From the NCBI RefSeq assembly GCF_027409185.1, contig NC_084463.1:49966907-50030906 (forward strand): 64,000 bases of DNA. The letters run 5' to 3'. Positions 11,985 through 24,431 of the stretch are shown piece after piece. This DNA comes from Cynocephalus volans (lineage: Eukaryota; Chordata; Mammalia; Dermoptera; Cynocephalidae). Made by a program: the position numbers and the translations under genes. How positions within the stretch are numbered: position 1 is the first letter of the stretch; every line of letters starts with the position of its first letter. Under the pieces are notes generated by a model. The model saw only the letters and a list, made by a program, of their open reading frames with translations, was not told the origin of the DNA and ran no database searches.

Positions 11985-14900
11985 GTGGTCTGTGACCTAA
12001 TCTATACAGTCTGAGTGATGGCACTGGATGAAGCCCTGGGACCAAGGGCAGCCCCAGGGAGATTGTGGTGTGGACAGTACCACTGGGTAATGGAGGGTTC
12101 ATACATGGGTCTACATGTTTTTTGCATGTTCAAAAGGCACCAATAAAGGCTGTGGCTACTTCTGATACAAAGTCCTGGGGTGGCAGCCCTTGACAGGTGT
12201 GCATGTCAGGCAGGAGGATTGAAGGAGAAAGCCCAGACCTGGAGTGACACACTCCACTTTCACATGCAGAACTTGAGGGGCTCCCAGGAGACCCAACACC
12301 ACCCCCAGGCCACACTCTAGTATAGGATACACATCTCCAGCCTTCCCTGCACATACACCCCCACCCCTTTCACCTGTCCTAGACAGAGCACAAGAGGCTC
12401 TAGCCAAGGCCAGAAGTACATGGAGAAGCAGAGAAGGATAGGATAGGTCCTACCTACTCCTCCTGTTCTGTGCGGCTCAAGAACAACCAATGCTTCTAGG
12501 AGGAACAATTTTACCAAATCAGGAAATCCTTGAATGAATGTGTCTGACTAGCACATTCATTCATCCAATCTGCATTTTTGTTTCTAACTATTAATTTTCC
12601 ATCCTCCAAGTTTGCATATTCATCAGCCCTTGCTTTGCAAATTACAACTGAAATCAACACTCCAGAAAAGGGTGGCCAGGGCCCAGAGTCAGGAAGAAAT
12701 CTATCTGGAGCAAGTCCTGCAGGGGTCCTGAAGGCTGTCTGGTCAAGGGTGTGACCAGCAGTGTCCTACCAGTGCTCAAGGATGTCTGCCCTAGTCCCCA
12801 CCCCAGCCAGATTGGGGGTCCCTGTGCCACCATTTCCTGCCCTGGCAGCAGGAAGGACCCCCACCTTTGCAGGCAGCTGGGGCTGGGCCAGGAGGTCACA
12901 CCCCTAGACCACTATTTGAGATTTTCCTCTGTGCCGCATTCACGGGGCTGTGGAGGGTCAGTGGCCTGGCAAGGAGTGGGCAGTACCCACGTGCCTGGTC
13001 CCACCATTGATGATCCAGACGTGGGCGGCCGCGACCCTCCCAGGGGCATAAGGCAGAGCCCTGGAAGGCAGCACCTCTGGGCTGGATGGCGACTGCTGAG
13101 TGCTTCCCATTCAAAGTCAGCCCAGACCCCTCACAGGTGGAGAACGGCCAAACGTTGGGGCCACGGGGCTCCGTCCTTCCCTCACCTTCCCGGATTCCCT
13201 CCTGCCGGCCAGTCCCTGCACCTCTCTTCATCTTTGGCCAGGTGCGTGGACACTGTGTCCCTTAGGCCAGGGCCTGAGTATTGGGAGTGCAAATCGCTGG
13301 ATTCCATCCACGTAGGGAATGGACAGTCTTGGTCTAATCCTCCTCTGGAAGAAAACCTAACAGTAGCGTTTCAGCATTTAGTGCATCTGGATGGTCATAG
13401 CTCCCTCCGTATTTATGAAATGAGATTAGATTTACTTTTGTTTCTCAGAGTGCCCCGGGTGAGTCCTGCGACCTCTCCTTAGCTGACATTGTTTTGTCTC
13501 ATGACATCTTACTGTGCTGTGCACTCTGCCTCAGCTGACTGGTAGAACCTATCAGATTAGTTTATATTCTCCAAAAGGTGAGACTAATTTTCTCTGATAC
13601 TGGCTCAGCAGCCCAGGGGAACAAAACCCCAGAGAAAAAGAGAAATAAGAGAGGATGGCCTTTTCCCCATTCCTCTGGGATGCAAATAGGGAGCCTGGGT
13701 AGAGGTCAAATTGTGCACTCACCAAAGCTCCTGCTGTGTCCTTACAGGCAGCATGTATCCCCTGCCACAGTGACTGTCCGAGGCTGGTGACAGCTGCTGG
13801 GGTGTGGACAGTGGGGCTTGCCATCCCTGCTGAGGACGTTTGCCTTTTCCCTCCTGTTGGGATTTAAAGCACTTCTGAAGGTTAAAGGTTGATTTAATAC
13901 ATCATTTGCAAGAGTCCCCCTGTCCCCTGCCTGATCTCAGCATCTGAGCAAAGACTTCACCTTAGAGCACCTTGAGCTTGGTCTGGGTACCCACAGCCCC
14001 TTGGGGGACAGTTGGGACATGGAAGGCCATAGACCCAAGGGGTGCAGGTCCTTGCCCTCCCCCCAACCCCCACCTAAACCGTCATCTCAGAAGCTGTGTT
14101 CTCGTCCTGTCCCCAGGATGGAGAGGCAGTGAGTGGAGGCTCAGATGGTAGTACCAGAGCCAACCTGCCTCAGGATTTGAATCTAACTCCCAGAATCGTG
14201 ACAGTTGTGGGTTCTCACTGATGTGTTTAATGTGAATATCCAGATCCTTCACCTGTGAAGCTGGGTGGAAAGAACTGTGCACCACTGGCTTCCACAGGCA
14301 CCCAGAGGTGGCCCCAGCATCTCTAGAAGTGGGTGCCTGCAGGGGGCCGTTGCATTTTCACTCCCACCCAGACACCCATGGCCCACCACGGAATGGCCCA
14401 GCTCCCCCAATGGCCTTGGGCCACAGCAGCCCTACCCACAGCCTTCCCTGCTGGACCCCTGGGGACCAGCCTGCACCTGTGGCTGTTTCCCCCACTAAGA
14501 CCTGTTGCCAAGAAGTCTTCTGAAAAGCCATGGAATTTACGTGCATTTTGAGAGGCACCTCTACATGCTTCACATGGGCAGGTACTAACAGACTTGACTT
14601 TGTCAGCCTGGAAGGTGGAAAGCAGATTTATTCTCTGCAGACTGGATAGTCCTCAGCCTCACGCCCCCGTAACTGAAGTTTAATAAATGCTCCGTGGATT
14701 CAGCATCCTTCCTGAAGGCCTATATCACTGTTAGGCAATTCTTGTTTTTTCTATAAATGAGCTCATTCTTCTCTCAGCGTTGACCCTTTTTGTCTTCACT
14801 GAGGCTTCTGACCCTGGGAGACAGAAAGGAGGTGCCCTCTCTTTAATTTTTTCCTTACTGCCTGTTCTAATTCTTATTTCAAACATGTGACTCTTCCTAG

Positions 14901-15330
14901 AGTAGCATTAACTGCTTACAGGTTTTTTTAACTATAAAAGGTTGAAAATAAGTTTAAAGTTTAAGATAAAGTAACATAGAACATAGGTTTCTAAATAACG
15001 CAGTGAACTAAATCTCAAGGCAAGGAGAAGAATTTGCAGCTGTTTCTTTCTAGGTTTCACTCTAATGCAGAGCACACCAGTGTCCCTCAGCTGCACCTCA
15101 GAGAGCTGGGTTCATTGTCATTTTTTGTCATGCTGACTTTATTCTACTTTTATTTTCATCTGTTTTTCCTATAAACTGCATGTGTTGTGCACACTACCTT
15201 TTATAGTAATTTAACACCCGTTTCCCTGCAGTTGTACTTTCCATACAGCAAAATAAGGGTGAGAATAGATTAGCTCAGGACTCTTGGATTCTTACATTAG
15301 TGAATGCTTGACAAAAGTAAACCATGAAGA
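11985..15330. other. Mostly unique, moderately GC-rich sequence without recognised genes
   Basis: Contains several chance open frames, including a 243-codon plus-strand frame at 12,751-13,482 with no recognisable domain, no conserved motif and a proline/serine-rich composition typical of GC-rich non-coding DNA. The remaining exons expected for TRIM17 or TRIM11 (coiled coil, SPRY) were looked for on the minus strand here and not seen. From 14,820 the base composition turns AT-rich with no named repeat. Confidence 0.45.
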
Positions 15331-15333
15331 AAC

Positions 15334-15482
15334 GTGTGCACACACATACCCACATGCACAGACACAGACACATGCATGAGCACACACATATACATACATA
15401 TACACACACAGGCTCCCACACATACACACACATGCACAGACGTGCATATATACAGACACATGCTGTGCACACACACATCCCT
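15334..15482. repeat. Imperfect (CA)n-rich simple repeat
   Basis: Alternating purine-pyrimidine tract dominated by CACA, with ACACATAC and ACACATGC variants, about 150 bp. Both strands are open only because of the low complexity; no gene is implied. Confidence 0.9.
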
Positions 15483-16440
15483 AGGCCTGTACAGCAGAAA
15501 TGTTAGAAAAGTTGATTTCTAATTCTTGCCAAGAGCTGAAAACTTTGTGTACCCGAAAAATCATTTAGCCTTTGTAATCCTATTTACCAAATTTAAAAAA
15601 AGAAATGTGTCCAAGTGTAAAGATTTTAAGTGTTAACATTATTGTTGAATTACCAAAGTTTTAGGTTACTTTGCACTTCGAACAATGCTTGAGTGAAATA
15701 CCTCAAGTAAGAGAAAATCTTCTAAAAGAAAAGCAAATCTAAAATCATGAAAAAAATTTTTAAATGTAACCTGCTGTGTCTCCCCCAAACAAATTTTTTT
15801 TGTTAAATTTATATAACCTGCACTCATTTTTTATAGTCATCCAAATTCATTAGAAAAATTGTCAGCCAAATGCCACAAGACCTGTGTTCTTTGACAGTCT
15901 AACTCGGAGTTGAAGTGGCAAGATATAGCTGAAGCTCACCCTTAATAGATAGATACCTGGTGTGGACAATACCTTGACAGAAAGTTTACCTTGAAAAATC
16001 AGAATGCAGAATTAACCGGTTTGTGACAAAGGCTTGAGCAGGTTCCAGCCATGACTGACAAGATAAATAACAGATGCCATGTTCTTCTTAATGTAAAACA
16101 AGGGAACAGCAGGTGAGGACTGGACAGGGAAGGAGGGGTCAAAAGAGGCACGTGAACAGCTACAGGGGAGGGGCTTGGCTTGAACAGTGACTTGATGCCT
16201 TGGCATCCAGGCTGTGGGCATCATGTGCCAGCTTCGTGGCTTGTGATCGTGCCAGGAGTGTGGGGACGTGATCGCAGGCAGCATCAGCCAGGCAGCAGAG
16301 ACCACTCCAGGTGTCTGAGCAGAAGGGATTCAGGACAAGGGGTGACGGGTCTCAGGTACTGGTGGAACTGGAGACTCCAGCATATTAAAATCTACCAGAG
16401 GAACGCGGTGTCCGTTGACTGAGGTTTGCCCAACATGAGA
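15483..16440. other. Unassigned intergenic sequence
   Basis: AT-rich to about 15,980, then gradually GC-richer towards the CpG-rich block. No gene, RNA or named repeat recognised. Confidence 0.45.
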
Positions 16441-16449
16441 GAGGTCCAC

Positions 16450-17450
16450 GTTTGTCAGGGTTCCTGTGGGGACGTGGGATTTCAGCAGCGTGGACACAGC
16501 CTTCAGGTGTGGTAGAGAGGCCCAGAGGGGCACAGCCAGAGGGAAGCAGCAGGGGGCGCGCGTGTCCCACGACAGCGGATCTCAAGCCTGGCTGGGCGCG
16601 CACGTCTGCCAGCGTGTGGACTGCGAGCCTGGCACCAGGGCAGCAGGGAGGGCCGGAGACCGGGGGCCACCGGATGGCTGGGGCAGGGGCACATGTCGCC
16701 TTTGAAAGAAGGGCGTCGAGTCAGCCAGCACGTTTCTGTCACGTTTCGATTTTACGCAGTGACTGTGAGAGAAGCGGCTCCGGACCCAGCAGAACCGCGG
16801 CTCGGGAATGGGCTGGGGAGGGGCCCCGGCCAGTCCCCACGCCCGGCAGAGACGCGGCCCCGAGCGGCTGCGACCCGCCGAGCCTCCCCCTCCGCGGCGA
16901 CGCTGCCGCCGGCTGCGCCCTGCGCTGTGCAGCGCCCGCCCTCGGCCGCCGCGCCCGCGTCTCCCGCCACCGCCTCCGCAGCAACTCGCTGCCCCTGGCC
17001 ACGCGCCACCTCCGGGCTCCTCTCGCCCAGGACCTTCATTCTCGGGACCTCAGCACCCGCATCGGAGCCACCTCCCCCTCACCGCCTCCCCTTCAGGACA
17101 CCACCAAAGCCTCACCTCTCACCTCTCACCCCTCACCCCTCGGGCGCCTGGGGACCTCAGCCACCGACCAGCGCCGTCCCTCCGCCCCCTCTGTGACCTG
17201 AGGAGGCACGAGAAGCAGACCAGTCCGTGTCTTTGCAGACGCAGCAGGTCGCTTCTGCCCCAGCCCCGGCTTCCGCGGCACCACGGCTGCAGCCCGGACG
17301 TCGTCCCTACGCGTGGCCGTCCCGGGCCCCCAGGACGCCTGCGGCTGTCCTCGCCTCCGCGGGTGCCACCCTCCACCTGTGCTCTACGGTGACCCGAACT
17401 CACGCTTTCATGAGCAAGGAGAAGCCTTCCGTGGGAGACTCCTGTCTCAT
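16450..17450. promoter_or_regulatory. CpG-rich block (probable CpG island), gene unknown
   Basis: Dense CpG dinucleotides, densest at about 16,780-17,040 (many GCGG, CCGCC and CGCG strings), stand out sharply against AT-richer flanks. Short CTCACC direct repeats sit at 17,115-17,140. Open frames occur on both strands as expected from base composition and none shows a known domain. It could be an unannotated promoter or a decayed one. No TATA box, splice pattern or product can be supported. Confidence 0.55.
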
Positions 17451-20400
17451 CCGGAAATCTCGCAGCATTTGCAGGGATCTCTATCTTTTCCCAGAACCTC
17501 CCAGCCAGGGATGGGCACCTGCCTTTGTCAAGGGACAGAGGGGAGTTGTCTTGGGCTTCGTGGTCTCTGTCCCCACCAGCCAGCTCTGCCTTGGTCACAG
17601 GAAAGCAGCGGAGAGGGCACATCCGTGGACTGCATAGCTGCGCTCGGTAAAACTTCACGGAAAGGCAGGATCCCAGCCACATTTGGCCCGAGGGCCACAG
17701 CTGGCCATCTATGCAGACGAACCCAGTAGCAGACACCCCTGGCAGGATCCTCCTCCACCCGGCAGACTCCTGAGGTGTCTCTGCTCCCCCAAGTCCCTCA
17801 ACCCACCTCTAGTGCAACCCAGACCACCCATCACCCCACAGGACAAATCCAGGGAGCAATCTGCCCTCTTGCTAATCAGCTTCACGCTCAATGCCCCTCA
17901 CACAGAGGACCCTCCTTGGTGACACCTTTTTGTCCTTGTTCCACCCCTATCCTGGTCACCCCACCCACTTCTCCACTCTCGGGCTCCTCGCCTGCAATCG
18001 GGCCAAGGTGAACATCCCCAGGGAGCTCAGTCCTGTCTGTATCGGTAGACTAGAAAGTCCTGAGTGTGGACAAGCTCCCCTGCAGGAAAAATACAAACTG
18101 ATTCATCGTAGAGACTGAAGACCTAGGAAGAAATGGATTTCAGAGGAAGAAAATGGACCAAGGATAGCCTGGGGCTGACTGGCTGCACTGACGGACTGTG
18201 GCCTTGGAATGAGCCTTTTGTAAGTTTACAGACACAGAAAATTGATCCATTTGAGGCAAATGAAAACTGTGTTCATAAAGACTCTGTGACTCCTGGAATG
18301 CTGAGGTCACCAACTCCAGATCAGGGTCTCTGGTTTGGCTACAGCTGCTGTCTTGCATAGGCAGGGGATCTGCACAGACCCCAGACCCACGGGCCCTTCC
18401 GGAGGACAGTCCAGTACCGGCTTTCTCCGTTATCCATGGACAGTTCAACCCTGACAACAACTCACCTCTGGATACCTTTCCTCTGCTGCTTAGTCTGTCC
18501 ATAACAGTGAAGCCATCCCCTGAGGCTCTGTGCTATAATCCCTGGGTGTCACATGCACTGACCTGCTCATATCTGAGGCCACTCCTCTTATTAAAAGATA
18601 TGGGTTTTCTTTAAAGGAACTGCATAAAATTATATATGTTCTCCTTGGTCATAATAAGTCAGGAAGAAGATTCTCTAAAATAATGAAATGATCAAAAGTG
18701 ACCTGCTGTAAATGATACTACACAAAGTGCCTCCCAGATCCTCTCTGTGAGAGGCTTCAGCTGCTCATGGCTCAGTGAATTCCAAGCCCGTGATCCCAAA
18801 ACCCTGAGTTTCTTTTCATTACCTTCTGGATCTGAAGGAGGTGGGTTCTGTGAAATCCAGACAGTGCCTGCTCCACAGCATCTGAGGACAAAAGTCACTC
18901 ACAAGATTCCAAAGCCTTGACAATGGAACCTCTGCCTTTTATTTTATGACCAGTTGTCCACCATTCCCAAGCAGTGTCCTTATTCTAAAATTGCATCCAG
19001 AAAAAATGCATTTACATGGATTTGTGGGCAAAGACATGATACAAACAAAGGTGTCATTTTCAAGTAATCCTGAAACTGAATTATTCATTAATAGTTATTA
19101 AATGGAATATTTTACAACCTGCGTCAACTACAAAGATTGGCACAGCTTTCTGACATAACCCCAGCAAGTACCTCTTAACAGGACCTTTCTACACCTGTTT
19201 GAATACAATGAGTGTTACATATTTGAAAGCATCTCAAATCTGATACTCAAGGAAACCACAAGATCTCATAGAGGGAATATAGGTTTTTAAAAAGGATAGA
19301 ATACTGAATTCGTGGATAAAAGAAAAAACCGTAATGAGGTGAGAATTTTGAAAATGATGTATTGTTCATTTATTATTATTTTTTAAATTGCTGTATCCAA
19401 TTAACATTTGTGAAAAGCCAGAAGCATGGGTCAAATCACAGGTCACCTCATGTGCTTCTTCATCAGATAAGGTGCCACTGCAGGGCCACAGAACCTTCTC
19501 CCCACCCTGGCAGGGATCATTCCATTCTCAGAAGAGATGTCACCTCTTCATGTTTGGGTGCTTTACTTTATCTCTATCTTTTAAAATTGTGTTATTTATT
19601 GTAATGATGAGTTTCACTTAAATGAAAACCTTATGTTTCAGAAAGGATAGAAAGACCATAAAATTTGTTGTCATACCTCAATTTAAGTGTTCACTCTACA
19701 AAATATTGGCCAGGCACACTGGGCAATTTATTTAACCTTCTTGCTCAATTTTTCAACTGCAAACTGGACATAGTACCATTTGTTTCATGAAGTTTCACAG
19801 GGATGTTGGAGAATTAATGATCCCAGTTAGATCCAGATGAAGTAAAGAAAAAGAGACAGGGAGGGAGGATCTAGCCAAATTCTTATTCCTAACAAGTGCT
19901 TAGTAATTGTTAGGTGAAACACAGAACACAACAGTCCAGAAACTGCGGGTATCTGAGAATTTCTTGTCTAGGCGTTAGGAGCACAGCAATGGCAGTTTTC
20001 TGTGTGGCCACACTGCAATGTAACAGCATCCTACTTTGCTCTGCCCTCACTTGGTGACTTTGCATTCTCCACACAGGAGTTCAGTGTCTGCTTTTATTGT
20101 CACCTCACCAAAGGATGGGTCCTAATCCTCAACCGTATGGCCCAACAAGCTGCATCTTTGTGTCCTGGCCTCCTTCACCAGCACCCATCTCTGAGGCCTT
20201 TGTTCTCTGTTTCGCCAATATCTGTGCTCTCTGCTCTCTCCTCTGCCCACTGATGATGGCATTATCAAAGGCACCCACGGAGAATGCAGAATAAAGGAGA
20301 TAGCATTTTGAATTAAATATTTGAACATTTGAATCTAAAGGTCTTGGAGTCCATGTCATTATAAAAACGAATCTCACACTCAGTTTTAAATCATATGCAG

Positions 20401-20505
20401 GAGTTTCCCAGACAAGAACAGGCACAGCAAACGGACTAGGGTAAAGGTGGGTAAGGTCGTTGTGTTGTGCAGGATTCTAGGACATCTCATGGCCTGATGA
20501 AGTTG
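17451..20505. other. Unique intergenic sequence, no recognised gene
   Basis: The GC-rich part (to about 18,500) holds chance frames only. From 18,550 it is AT-richer. Nothing that resembles a coding exon, RNA gene or named transposon could be supported. Confidence 0.45.
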
Positions 20506-20509
20506 AGAC

Positions 20510-20770
20510 ATCAGTGCAGGGAGGGGTGCGGGGATGCGTGCATGCAGGAGGTACAGGGAGGGGTATAGGGGAGACATGCAGGAAGGGGGTGCAGATGCAG
20601 GGAGGACATGCCCACAGGAATGGCTTGGGGTGGGAATTAGGCAGGTGCCAGGTTACAACATCACCTGGGGACTATGGGGAAGGCAGGAGAATTGTGAGAG
20701 AGCCATCAGATGGGAGCAGGGTCAGGATGGCTGTGAGGGGGAGCAGAAGCATGGGGGGGATGAGAGGCAG
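20510..20770. repeat. G/purine-rich imperfect repeat
   Basis: Irregular reiteration of GCAGGGAGG, GGTGCAGATGCAGGGAGG and GGGAGACATGCAGGA motifs over about 260 bp. The unit length is not constant, so it is better described as a purine-rich low-complexity patch than a true minisatellite. Confidence 0.6.
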
Positions 20771-21009
20771 AGGGCCTTGCATCCCTCAGAGACCTTACAA
20801 TATATCTGAGCAGCAGCGTCCTAATGATGCAGAAAGGGCAGAGGGAGCCGCGCTGCATCCAGAATTCTCCCAGCTTGCCTTTGCCTCAAAATTAGTTGAA
20901 TCCTTGAAATCATTAGTACAGCTTGATGCTGGGTCAGTCTGTGATTGTGTGCCTCTCTGTCCTTCGTAGCTTTATTTCTCCACATGAATCTAACTCTTGT
21001 TTTCTCTAT

Positions 21010-21295
21010 TTAAAGAAATCTATTTTTATTTACTAATTTTCTAATTGACATGTATCGATATTTATGCATTACAGAGTCATATTTCAATACATGTATATAA
21101 TGTGTGATGATCAGATCAGATAATTAGCCTATTCATCATTGCAAAACTTTACCATTTATTGGTGATAAGAGCATTTGAGCTCATCACTTCCAGCCATTTG
21201 AGAGAAAACAATAAATTACTGTTAATTATAGATGGCCAGCACTGCTGTGGAACACTAGAGCTTATTTTTACTACTGGCTGTAATTTGTGTTTGTC
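21010..21295 (-). mobile_element. L1 3' UTR fragment
   Basis: The plus strand reads as the reverse complement of a primate-type L1 3' UTR: TTCTAATTGACATG, TTTCAATACATGTATATAATG, GATCAGATCAGATAATTAGC, then GTGGAACACTAGAGCTTA. Diverged and truncated. Subfamily not assigned. Confidence 0.65.
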
Positions 21296-21717
21296 GGATT
21301 CACCTCAGTATGAGATATCTTTTTAAGAATAATTTTGCTAGAAATTAAAGAACTGAAGCAGATTTTCTTTTTCTATTTCCCTACTGCTACGTGACAAAAA
21401 GTGACATCTCTTATTTTCTAGATAAAAGGACTTCAAATTACCTACACTTAAGAACAATTGAAAAGTCTAACAGATTCTGAATGAAGAACATAAACCTCAA
21501 ATTAAAGAGATTATCAATTCAATATTAAGGTGGCTATTTACAATGAAGTCTCATGTATTTTATTGTTAGCACATCTGAAATATGCTAAGAGGTCAGATCT
21601 CATATTCAGTGTTCTTACCACACATGCACACACACACACAGAAATTAGGGGAAGTGTTGGGCAGATCTATCACCTTGATTTTTGGATGGTTTCAGCAGTG
21701 TTTGTACAATGTATGTC

Positions 21718-22475
21718 AAAACTCATCAAACTGTAAGTCCATCCATGTTGCTGCAAATGGTAGTATTTCATTCTTTATTATAGCAGAGTAGTATTCCATT
21801 GTGTAGATGTACCACAGTCTCCTTATCCACTCATCTGCTAATGGACATTTGGGCTGGTTCCAGCTCTTGGCTATTGTAAATAGTGCTGCAATAAACATGG
21901 GAGTATGGGTATCCCTTTGCTGTGATGGTTTCCATTCCTCTGGCTATATTCCCAGCAGTGGAATAGCTGGGTCATATGGCAGATCTATCTGCAATTGTTT
22001 GAGGAACCTCCACACCATTTTCCATAGAGGCTGCACCATTTTGCAGTCCCACCAACAGTGTATGAGAATTCCTTTTTCTCCACAACCTCACCTGCATTTA
22101 TCATTCTCAGTCTTTTTGATATTAGCCATCCTAACTGGAGTGAGATGAGATCTCAAAGTGGTTTTGATTTGCATTTATATTAAGTGAAACAAGTCAGGCA
22201 CAAAAAGAGAAATACCACATGGTCTCACTTATTTGTGGGAGCCAAAAATAAATAAATAAATAAATATACAAACATACAAAGCGTGGCAGGGAAGAAGACA
22301 CAACAATCACAATACTTTGAACTTGTTATGACAAGTGAACAGATATTATGTAGTTGGGGGGAAGAGAGAGAGGGAGGGAGGAAAGAGGAATGGGTCATGA
22401 AAATCAGCTACAATGTATATTGAGAATTTAAAATTTAAAAAATTAAATTAAGTTTTAAAAACTCATCAAACTGTA
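21718..22475. mobile_element. 5'-inverted (twin-primed) L1 insertion with 18-bp target duplication
   Basis: An L1 3' end in two opposed pieces. From 21,736 to about 22,180 the plus strand is the reverse complement of the ORF2 end. Translated on the minus strand it gives blocks such as [20 protein letters not shown]. From about 22,180 the L1 continues in plus orientation (AAGTGAAACAAGTCAGGCAC, then the 3' UTR) to an A-rich tail near 22,457. In L1 order the pieces are almost adjacent, with only about a dozen bases missing, the expected result of twin priming. The flanks are a perfect 18-bp repeat, AAAACTCATCAAACTGTA, at 21,718-21,735 and 22,458-22,475. Confidence 0.92.
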
Positions 22476-22535
22476 CACATTAATGATGTGCAGCTCTTTG
22501 TATACCAATTATACCTCAATAAAACAGTTAAAATA
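22476..22535 (+). mobile_element. Older L1 3' terminus, target of the twin-primed L1
   Basis: CTGTACACATTAATGATG ... AATTATACCTCAATAAAAC is the typical end of an older L1 3' UTR. The sequence left of the twin-primed element (ending ACTCATCAAACTGTA) belongs to the same old L1, so the younger copy landed inside it. Confidence 0.6.
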
Positions 22536-22539
22536 TGAT

Positions 22540-24425
22540 TAACTTCAAACCATCTAAATGACATTCTACTATAAAAGTATGCAAAGCTATTGCTTAAATA
22601 ATTGATTTTTCAATGAAAGTCTCATTTAGAAGAGAAATATACTGTGAAGTCAGATTAATTTTCAAGGGTAAATGAATAACTAAGTTCTGTTACTCCAAAC
22701 TTCAGACTTATCTCAGTGTTTATGCAGCCATTAAGCACACTGGAGATCTACAGTGATCTGTAGAAAAAGGGATTTTCTTGAAACGCACAAAAGTTCAGTC
22801 CCCTGGCATGTGTGGATCATGAGTAATATTTGCATATGGACGGTGTACATGACACTGTGCTGAAACTGTATAGGGGAGAATGTGAGAAAACAGAAAACCT
22901 CGCTTGCTTCTTTATGCTTTTATTCATCAGCTCATAGAAAACCTTTATGGATGGAGGATGCCATGGTTGGATGTTGGGGCCATCGCTGGACACACTGTGT
23001 GGGGACCAAGCCATGAGTGCTGCACACCCTCACCAGGTGACCACAGCCACTTACACTGTGGAGATCAGGAAGGCGTGTGTGGATGGATGTGGCTCTGGGG
23101 GCTCTGAGGTGGAATCCACATGCTGCACCACATCAGCCAAGAGGATGGGGCCTGGCTGAGCTGTCGCCTCCTCAGACTGGAGGATGCCTCCGCTTTTCCT
23201 CCACCCAGAAGAGGCCCATCTTCTCAAACTCCTTGTCCTGTGGGAGCAGGAACCCTCTGGACATGAGCTGCAGCCCCTGCAAGGGACACCACATCACCCC
23301 TAGTCCCCTGGTGACCCACAGAAGACCAGCAGCCAATGACCATCAGGACCTGGAGCTGGGGAGCAGGGCTAAATCAGAGATGCTGTGGGGGTTTTTTTTG
23401 AGGGGCACATGATGGGGCAGAGGCTTGCTGAGCCCCATCCAAGCCCCTCAGAGCCACGTCACTCTGCTCTGCACTTCACAGGATGTGGTTTGAGTGGTCT
23501 CTGATGAGCCGCCCTGCCTGTGATCTCTGAAAGTAATGTGGCCTCCTCCCCCAAATTAGCCTGAAATGGGAGGCTCCTTCCATCCAGACCCCAGATCCAG
23601 ATCCACATACCTGGGTAAAAACCCTGCTTGACCTCTGTCAGTGTCCCGAGTTGCCCCTTGGCGGAAAGTAGGACAGAGCTGGCGCTTGCCTTCCAGAGTG
23701 GCTGCAGTAGGGATCGGTTTTGGCGGGGAGTGGATGAGTGAATTAGAGAATTAGAAAGGACCCTGGCACACGGGAAGCACATTCCAGTGTTGCACGTTAG
23801 TCTTAGTTGACAGTTCGCAGCGCAGCCTCCAGGGGCCTTCGTTTCCCACAGTGTCTGCCGCGGAGTGCGGGAGAGAGAGGAGGCGCAGCACTAGAGCCAG
23901 GAGCATGTGGCTGTCTTGCTGTTCCTTCCTGGCAGAGGGCTGTGATGGTGCCACAGTGTCCTCCTGGCCTAGCTCACCAACATCCGTCTTGCTTGGCTGC
24001 TCCTCGCAGCCTCCTGCTGTTAGGCATGGCTCCCTGGGTGTGGCTGAGGGAGTGGGGAGAGATGAAGTGGGGCACGTGCCTCCTGGCCCGCCCATGCAGG
24101 TGGCCATGCCAGCCCAACAGGGCTTCTGGAGCCCAGGGAGATGGACAAGGGCAGAGCCTTAGTGGGCCTGGACCCTGGAGGCCTGGTCACCCCCCTGCTT
24201 TGTCCCGGGAGCAAGGGGACACTTCCACTGTTTGGCTGTGCACATGGGGCTGTTGGCTACAAGGCCGATGGTCTGCCCTGACTAATAAACCACCCCTGCC
24301 CCGACACACACATGCAGTCTGACGTCCTTGTCCCTCTGGACACCCCCTCCCCGGTTTCTGACTCTGGCCCACCTTGTACTCCTGGATGATCCCTTCCCAG
24401 TCTCTGATGGGGGCCACCTTGTCCC
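22540..24425. other. Unique sequence downstream of the TRIM17 exon
   Basis: AT-rich to about 22,800, GC-rich afterwards. This is where TRIM17 introns and the short coiled-coil exons should begin on the minus strand. No frame resembles the expected coiled-coil or SPRY sequence. Open frames at 23,751-24,322 on both strands are composition artefacts. Confidence 0.45.
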
Positions 24426-24431
24426 TAGACA

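Noticed and set aside
12751..13482. 243-codon plus-strand open frame
   Set aside because: No recognisable domain, low-complexity GC-rich composition, competing frames on both strands and no promoter or splice support.
16452..17736. Overlapping open frames of 249, 194, 167 and 205 codons in the CpG-rich block
   Set aside because: Several frames on both strands are open at the same place, as expected from base composition. None matches TRIM11, TRIM17 or any protein I recognise.
24187..24322. Continuation of the TRIM17 frame beyond the exon end
   Set aside because: The sequence after the expected donor loses all similarity to TRIM17 and reads as intron. The long frame here is a different phase.
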